DNA from: Humulus lupulus
Taxonomy: Eukaryota; Streptophyta; Magnoliopsida; Rosales; Cannabaceae
Reading direction: 5' to 3'
NCBI RefSeq assembly: GCF_963169125.1
Contig: NC_084802.1
Location: 34,541,607 to 34,605,606, forward strand
DNA length: 64,000 bases
The notes under the pieces are model-generated. The model saw only the letters and a list, made by a program, of their open reading frames with translations. It searched no databases and had not been told where the DNA came from. Within the stretch, counting starts at the first letter, position 1. Each line of letters opens with the position of its first letter. Both the position numbers and the translations under genes were made by a program. Of this stretch, positions 57,217-64,000 are shown in pieces.

Positions 57217-57626
57217 GAAAATCTTGGGTGCACCCCCTAAAAATGGGCACACCAATGCACCCCCATTCTAGTTTTTGGCTTGAGAAATATTTTCGGCGTA
57301 AATTTTGCTATGGTGTCTATTGTAGTTATTTAGAGCATTTTGCAAATTTTTAGAAAATTCTGAATAATTTATAGTGCCGAAAATCAAGGTTTAAATAGTT
57401 TGTTGCACAAGTCACTGTTTTTTTATGAGCTTAGAAAGTAACTTATTTGAACATTGTTTTCGACACTGTAAACTATTTAAATTTTCCTAAAAAATTACAG
57501 GATGCTATAAATAACTACAATATATACTGCCATAAAAAAATTGTGCCGAAAATACTTCCTTAGCCAAACACTGGAGAGTGGGTGCACCAACGTGCCCCTT
57601 TTTAGTGGTAGACCATAGAACTACCC
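57217..57626. mobile_element. Foldback element, copy 3 of 3
   Basis: Left end GAAAATCTTGGGTGCACCCC, right end decayed (GGTAGACCATAGAACTACCC). Same arms and length. About 43 bp from copy 2. Confidence 0.8.
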
Positions 57627-59604
57627 ATTATATAAACCCTTAAATATATAATTTATGTATGAATTGACAAATTATATATAGGATGGAATTATCCAAACAT
57701 TTTAAAAGAGATTAAATAATCTCATTATAAATAATTAAATCAATAATTTGATAATTATAGATTAATCTTTACACAATTTATTCTCAAATTTTATAAAATA
57801 TATATATATATATAATTCAAATCCAATTCAATCATTTTTACGCTCAATATGTCACCAAATATTGAGAGCTTGCTGTATATTTTGAAATAAACTATTATTT
57901 GTAAGAGAGGAATTACTGATCAAAACATGTATTAATTCATCATATTCAGAAAAGAACGAAATCATTAATCAAATGCTTCATATTGAGATTAAAATTAGGT
58001 TGGGATATTAGAATTAATACCATTGACTGATCATCTTTTCTACATTTAAAAACTTTCGGTCAACAAGGAACAGCTACATTTTTGTGCCAAGATTCCACCC
58101 GTCTTTGTTAGTTAATTTTTTATTTTATTTTTTAAAATTATATATTGTCGTTTGTTTTTTCCTTGAATAAAATTGAAATTATAATATCAATACAACTATT
58201 GAGATGTTCACATTCTTGTTTAGAGAAGATTATGTCATCAAGTGGGTCAGGTCACAAAGTCACAAGGTAAAAAAAAACACGATAATCTTGGCTTTTCCAA
58301 CGCACAAATTCATGATAGAACTACACATGGTGAGTGTATGTTGTTACTTTAATGTCGATAATCCTTTGACTACCCTAAAACTGAGAAATCAATTAGTTTA
58401 AACTTTGATTTTGGTTTCTTTAAAAATTTAAACCTGGGATAACAATGGAACAACAACTTCAACAGTTAACAACCCATTAAAAAAATATTAAGAAATGCCT
58501 TTCTCTACATTATAATTTTTTTATATAATCTTTCACACACATATCTCTATGTTTATATTTTGTACCACACTTTCAATTTATATTCTCCACTTTATTTATA
58601 TTTATTTTTTAAAATCCCAATTTTTTACCTATATGTGGTATATAGTGATTATGTGCGATGTGATCGATATTTTATTGGTGAATCGGATACAAATAATTTA
58701 TATTATACCAATTATTGAATGATAAACACAAAACCAAATACAAAATAAAAGGTGATCTTTATTTTTATTTGATTTTTAACAATTAACATCAAGCTTTTCT
58801 TTTCCTCTTCATTCTTTCAATCCAAACACACTACTATATATGTTCTTACTGTTATTTCCTTTTTTCTCAATAAAATACACGGTGCAATGAGATTATAAGA
58901 GGAGAAGGCAAAAAAGTACCAGTGTAGAAATATATATAAATATATATATATATATATTTACATGGTACTTTTAATTAAAGTGGCCGTTACCATTATTTAG
59001 TACTTTGCAGATTTTCCTCCAGAAAATACTCTGATCTTTCAGGTGGGACCCTGGGTTGGACCACCATTAACAAACAGCGGTGGTACTTTTGATTTTGATG
59101 AAAATATACGGTAGAAATTCCAAAGTGTATTGTGTCTAAATTTTTAACTTACATTAAAAGTTGCATCAAAATAACACAAGATTATATAATTCTATGATCC
59201 GTGGTGAGAAAGGGGATGAATTTGGATGAAAATGACCAAGTCCACTATGAAGAAAGAGTAACAGGTGAAAATGAGTTTTGTTTTTTAAAGCTATTTTTCA
59301 CTCCCTTATAGTTTTGATAATTTTTTTTGCAAAATGACTCTCTAAAATTTCGACTAGTTGTATTAAAATTTTGAACAGCTGTTTGAATTTTTTGACCACC
59401 TGTCTAGAGTGTCAGATGTCATTTTGCAAAAAATTATCAAAACTAGACCAGAGTGCAAATTAATTTTAAAAAATATGTTATTTTGCTAAGAGACCAATAA
59501 AGAAAGCAATGGTCACCATGACTATGAGAAATGTATTAATATTAATGAACATTCATGGCCCCTTTTTTACTCTCTCTTCTTTTGTTTCATTTTAATTAGA
59601 AAAT
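57627..59604. other. AT-rich intergenic DNA without recognised gene
   Basis: Contains (TA)8 at 57799-57814 and an AT-dinucleotide tract at about 58930-58958. The small frame 58204-58401 has no support. Possible promoter-like TATA runs are indistinguishable from background. Confidence 0.5.
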
Positions 59605-61078
59605 AGGGTTTATAGTTTTTTGAACTTTGTATTTTATCTTATTATCTGTTTAGATCTTATATTTTGACAAATTATTTTTTGAGCCATGTGTTTTGTAAAA
59701 TAGTTCAAATAGATCTCTAAATCCGATTTTGATGAAAAAAGAAATATAACAACACAATTGTTAGCTAGATAGAATAATTGTATTTTTGTTATAAGTTGTT
59801 AGTTTGGTGAATTATTTAGAGAAAATTACATCTCACAACCTATAATTGATTTTATTTACAAATTTAACCTCAAAAATTTTAATTACAAAAATAACGTTTT
59901 TTATACTGCATATAAAAATAATTCATACCTCATATAAGAATTGCCAACACTAAAATAATCATTTAATTCTCTCTCTTCTCCATAACTTTAAAAAATTATG
60001 GCCACATCGTTAATCATTTTGGCTCAAGAGTTGTACCATCACGACCTACTCTTCAAAGTGATCATTTTGATATGTTGAAAGCATATGTTTTCTCACCGTC
60101 ACCAGAATCAAAAGTAATCATTTGGTTGTTTGTAAATACCAATTAGATACTGAGTAGTTACATTTTTACAAAAAAAAATTATTTTAGTTAATTAACTTTA
60201 AGCTTATTTTCAAAATTCAGTTAATAGGTTTATGTTATGTATGAAAAATAACTTTTTAGGAGTAACTTCAAGTTTATGTTATGAAAAAAATAACCAATTG
60301 GTATTATTTTCTAATAAGTTATTCATGGTAACTTAGACTTAGAGTAATATTTTATACTATATAATGACTAATTAGTTTCTAAAATAAATTTGAAGGTAAT
60401 GTAAGAGTATCTTAAATAGTAAGACATGCAAATTACATGAGTGACTAAAAAAATTTATTAAAAGTTAACATGTAGTATACTAAATTAATTTTTATTAATA
60501 AACTATACGGTAATTTATTATACTATATGACAACTCATTAGTTTCTGAAATAAGCTTGAATGTTACCAAAATGTATCTCAAATAATAAGATACCAACCTA
60601 AAAATAACTGATTGGTATATTAAGACGTCTACAAATAAATTTTAGAGGTAACCAAAAGGTACTGAAATAATATAATCTAAAAATAAAAGTTTTAATAAAA
60701 AATAAGTGACTAATTGGTAACTTATTACCATTATAAGTAACCAAAATGTTACTTTTGAAGACAAAAAAAAACGGGAAATTCGAGATATCGCGATTTCCAC
60801 TTCACGTATATTACTTTTAGAATCACATATTTTTTGATGATGTGTCAAGACACTTTTGTAAATAAATTTTGTATTTGATTTTTATAATTATTTTATATTA
60901 TATGTAAATAATTGTAAAGATCCCAATTATTTATGATTTAATTCAAAAAAAAATTGATCAAAATTGGATTTAGATATCTATTTAAACTATTTTATAAAAT
61001 ATTAAGTCTAAAAAATAATTTATCAAAATATAAGATCCAAATAGATAATAATAGAAAATATGTATAGAAAAAGTAAAC
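59605..61078. mobile_element. MITE, K family, copy 3, split by a Mutator-like element
   Basis: Left arm GGGTTTATAGTTTTTTGAAC with TTTAGATCTTATATTTTGAC; right arm (60934-61078) is its inverted counterpart (TATAAGATCCAAATAGATAA). The core phrase GTTAGTTTGGTGAATTATTT matches copy 1 and is cut exactly at the 9-bp duplication of the nested element. Confidence 0.8.
59819..60924. mobile_element. Non-autonomous Mutator-like element 1
   Basis: 1106 bp, bounded by the perfect 9-bp target duplication AATTATTTA at 59810-59818 and 60925-60933. Ends GAGAAAATTACATC and GGGATCTTTACA (complement) are weakly inverted. Removing it restores the MITE it interrupts. No transposase frame; frame 60642-60848 is unsupported. 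Confidence 0.8.
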
Positions 61079-61385
61079 TTATTTTTTCTTTCTCGTTTCA
61101 TTCTAAAGATTCCACGGCACCAACTTACAAAATTCCAGTTTCAGTTATTAATTACCACTCAAAAGAAAAAGAAGTAAAAACTCATTTTAATTCCTCTTAA
61201 CTCTTAATCAATCAATGTTGGTTTCTCATTTCTTGCTTACGCCATTAATTGAGACTTTTGGTGAAAGTTTTCTACTTTATATATAACAATATTTGTATGA
61301 ATAGTACCAATCAATCGACATTGTTTTCTGTTTTTGACATTTTAGTATCTTGCCAATCGGTCTCTAAACTTTTGTTTTTGGACTA
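61079..61385. other. AT-rich spacer
   Basis: Nothing recognised. Confidence 0.4.
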
Positions 61386-61394
61386 AAAATATAA

Positions 61395-62459
61395 GGGAAA
61401 TCTACAAAAATATATTAAAAGTTAAAAAAAATCTGAAAAATACGGTACATTACAAAAATACGGAATTTTTTGATAAAAACACGGAATGACAAAAGCGTAA
61501 ATATGGAGTGGCAAAATCATAAATAAAAGCTGTAAAATATAATTTTTTGTGATCAACGTTTACAAACTAGTAAATATCTATTACAAACTTGTAAATATCT
61601 GTTATATGTTTATAAATAATATTTACAAAATCAGTAATAGAATTGTAGATTTTTTTTTTTCGTAGATAAAACTTACAAACAAATTCGTAACCAAATTTTT
61701 AATTTTGTAACAATAGTTTACAAATTTAATTTTACAACTAAGAAATATATTTTTGTAACTAATATTTACAAAAATATTTTACAGTTAAGAATCATAAACA
61801 AAATATACATAAAAATATTATACTTTCCATATTGTTACAATATTGTACCAAAAAATTACATGAACCATCATATTTATGCTATACAACTTAAAAATATAAA
61901 TTTAAGATATTTATTATTTATAAAACACTTTATTGAATATAGTGGTGAAATACAACATTTTTTTTAAACAAGTTTTATATTTTTGTAACAACAATTTACA
62001 AAACTAATTTCACAACTTAAACGTATATTTTTGTAACTTACATTTACATAAATATTTATAAATTTATTTAACATGATTATTACAAAAATAATTTTTTAAA
62101 AACTTGTTTTGAGACGAGAATATTGATCTCAACAATACATTAAAAACTTGCACCTAAAGCTCTATGTATATGTACATGTATGAATAGGATCTATATCTAC
62201 CTAGATATATATATAAACGATGCATGTATATGTTAGAATATATCTATATGAATTTTGAACTGACAGATATAAAAGGTGAAGGGAAATGCTAATAATTTGA
62301 AACCTCTGGCGTGGGACTGTGGTAGAATTGAAGAAGGTTGTGTCAAATATATCAACTACAAATGACAAAAAAAGTTGGATAACCGTAATAATGTAATTAT
62401 TTTTAATTACCGTAAAAATCAATTTTTTTTTAAATCACCGTGATATGCGTAATTTTCCC
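61395..62459. mobile_element. Non-autonomous Mutator-like element 2
   Basis: 1065 bp, with ends GGGAAATCTACAAAAATA and GGGAAAATTACGCATATC (complement), flanked by 9-bp AAAATATAA (61386-61394) and AAAATCTAA (62460-62468), one mismatch. The interior is AT-rich with repeated TTTGTAACTAATATTTACAA-like phrases. Length and termini resemble element 1. Confidence 0.72.
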
Positions 62460-62468
62460 AAAATCTAA

Positions 62469-63665
62469 CTTTATAATTTAGGTAGAATTGTGCACAATGA
62501 TGATATTCAATGGGCCGTGATGTATCAACCAAAATATTATTATTAATTTCATACTTTGTTTATTCCTAACATACTTGTATCTTTTTCTAATGTCAAAATA
62601 TTATTGTGTTGGTATATTTTATGTTGATTTTATACTTCTTGTAGATTTATGTTCCTTGTACTAGGGTTAGGGTTGAAACTCTAGAACCGATTAAATGGTT
62701 TTATCAGTTTGACTTCAACACAAGAGTTTCATAACTATGTTTAGAATAGACATTATGGAAGAATTTGATTCAAGTTGATCAATATAGCATGTCCTAGGAT
62801 CTATTTAACCACACACATATATAATAAGACTTGAGCCTTTAAACATGGAGTATACCACTTTGGATATTGGATATTGTGTTTTGCAAAAGTTATCAATTGG
62901 AGTTTGTATTTTGTTAAATGATAACTTGGACCCTGCGCTTTGCAAAATGAAACAAATTAATACTCTGAGTCCAATTTTGGCCAATTTTTTTCAGTATGTC
63001 CAAAATACCCCTAGTTTTATAAATAAGTTAATTTAATAAATTAAAAATTATTATAAAATTATAAAAATAAATATATTTTAATGAATTAAAACCTTAAAAT
63101 TATTATATCGAATAAAAAACACTAAACTTAATACCTAAATTTAATCATCAACTTATAACATCAATCAAAATCAAAATCAAAATCAAACAAAATAATTAAA
63201 ACAAAACACGTTTTTCATCATTGAAACCTATAAATTCATCATAACATATTCTTGAGTTCATCTTTCCAATCCATATTCAACATCAATAATGCAACAACTT
63301 CAATCGAAAAATTCAAACTCATACACCATTATTAGATATACTCTTCCTCGTCATTATACCAAAAAATTGAACCCTAAATAGTCCATATTATACTTTTGAT
63401 ATTCATTATGAAAAAATCTCCAAAATTCATGTACTGCTCATCTTCTTCATTTTTATATTTACAAATAAAAATTTCTAAACAAATCCAAAGACACAAAAAC
63501 TTGGACGATGAACATCAAAACATCAATAAGCATGAAAATACTCTACCATTGACAATGACATCCTCCTCGACTGGAAATTTCATGAACATCAATTTTTTTC
63601 TGAGAAGATATAAAAAAAAAGAACTCAAGACACTAAAAAACTGTAGGTTACAGAAGAAATTCTCT
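62469..63665. other. AT-rich DNA, possible diverged K-type MITE
   Basis: 62828-63000 has phrases reminiscent of the K family (GTGTTTTGCAAAAGTTATCA, GGACCCTGCGCTTTGCAAAA), but no right arm could be set. The rest is A/T-rich without a gene; frame 63396-63677 looks like chance. Confidence 0.4.
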
Positions 63666-64000
63666 GCCCTTCGCTAATGGCGTCTTCCTTGACTGAGCCT
63701 CCGCTTGTTACCCACCTTGCCTCCTCCAGCCCAGATCTACAGATCAGAACCCTCGTTAGTCACCCATGCCAGATCTGAAGCCCCATCTGTCGCCCACGCC
63801 AGAAATGAAGCCCCACCATTGTCTAGAAATTTGAAGCCTTCCATTGTCACCCAATCGATTCCTCCACTACCAGCTAGCCCGTGAGAGGTCACACTACACG
63901 GAAGAGGCTTTGTCGTCGTCTCGGCTTGAAGTGCTCTGAGCTCCAACGATCTACCTGGAAGATAAGGGAAGAAGAAGGAGAAGAAGAATGAGGTTGAACG
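63666..64000. other. GC-richer patch with about 30-bp tandem repeats at window end
   Basis: Sharp rise in GC. Three imperfect units of about 30 bp (CACCCATGCCAGATCTGAAG, CGCCCACGCCAGAAATGAAG, then a shorter variant) at about 63755-63840. On the minus strand they translate to repeats such as WATDGASDLAWVTNEGSDL (63737-63946). It could be the start of a gene or transposable element beyond the window; I do not recognise it. Confidence 0.4.

Noticed and set aside
58204..58401. 65-codon frame as a small gene
   Set aside because: No domain, no supporting context and a length expected by chance in AT-rich DNA.
62201..62422. 73-codon minus-strand frame
   Set aside because: It lies within the Mutator-like element 2 and has low-complexity hydrophobic content only.

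Overview
The window is a repeat-dense, AT-rich plant nuclear segment, and I could not support any host protein-coding gene in it. The plant origin rests on initiator tRNA-Met and tRNA-Asp primer binding sites, Ty3/Gypsy elements of Tekay-like (chromovirus), Athila-like and Tat-like type, a fragment of an endogenous plant pararetrovirus, and plant-type hAT, Mutator-like and foldback elements. A eudicot is likely. The exact species cannot be read from the sequence.

Left half (1-30026). An old Tat-like element on the minus strand (here 'C') is the platform. Its 5' LTR is 28147-28885, and its gag is scattered over 27890-28088, 15582-15812 and 11979-13764. It was hit by three later insertions: a solo LTR ('D', 13765-15581, target duplication GTCTC), a complete Athila-like element ('E', 15813-27889, target duplication CATGG) and a 'B'-type LTR ending at 11978. 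That B LTR appears to have been hit by a Tekay-like element ('A', LTRs 1-844 and 8723-10598). A itself carries a B-type solo LTR in its gag (2905-5233, ACAAC), and E carries another in its 3' untranslated part (23702-25961, AAAAG). A has a degenerate gag-pol plus an intact extra reading frame upstream of gag. E has lost most of RT and all of RNase H.

Middle (30027-34579): a broken movement-protein domain of a Florendovirus-like endogenous caulimovirid and a second D-type LTR.

Right-centre (34580-54713): one minus-strand LTR element ('G', short LTRs, target duplication GATTA) has been inflated to 20 kb. It contains a Tekay-like element 'H1' (B-type 3' LTR carrying an A-type solo LTR, plus integrase/chromodomain and RNase H), fused by deletion to a second, decayed element 'H2'. 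An Athila-type solo LTR sits in the H2 LTR. A non-autonomous hAT element sits in G's 5' LTR and itself holds two B-type solo LTRs.

Right end (54719-64000): AT-rich DNA with small DNA transposons. These are a MITE family ('K', three clear copies), three consecutive foldback elements, and two ~1.1 kb Mutator-like elements with 9-bp target duplications. No gene was recognised.

Most interesting signal: both the A-type and B-type LTRs carry a conserved intron-like module, with a strong 5' splice consensus, a shared branch-point/acceptor block, and hypervariable tandem repeats between them. A-type LTRs also carry paired perfect or near-perfect 14-nt palindromes spaced exactly 21 bp apart.
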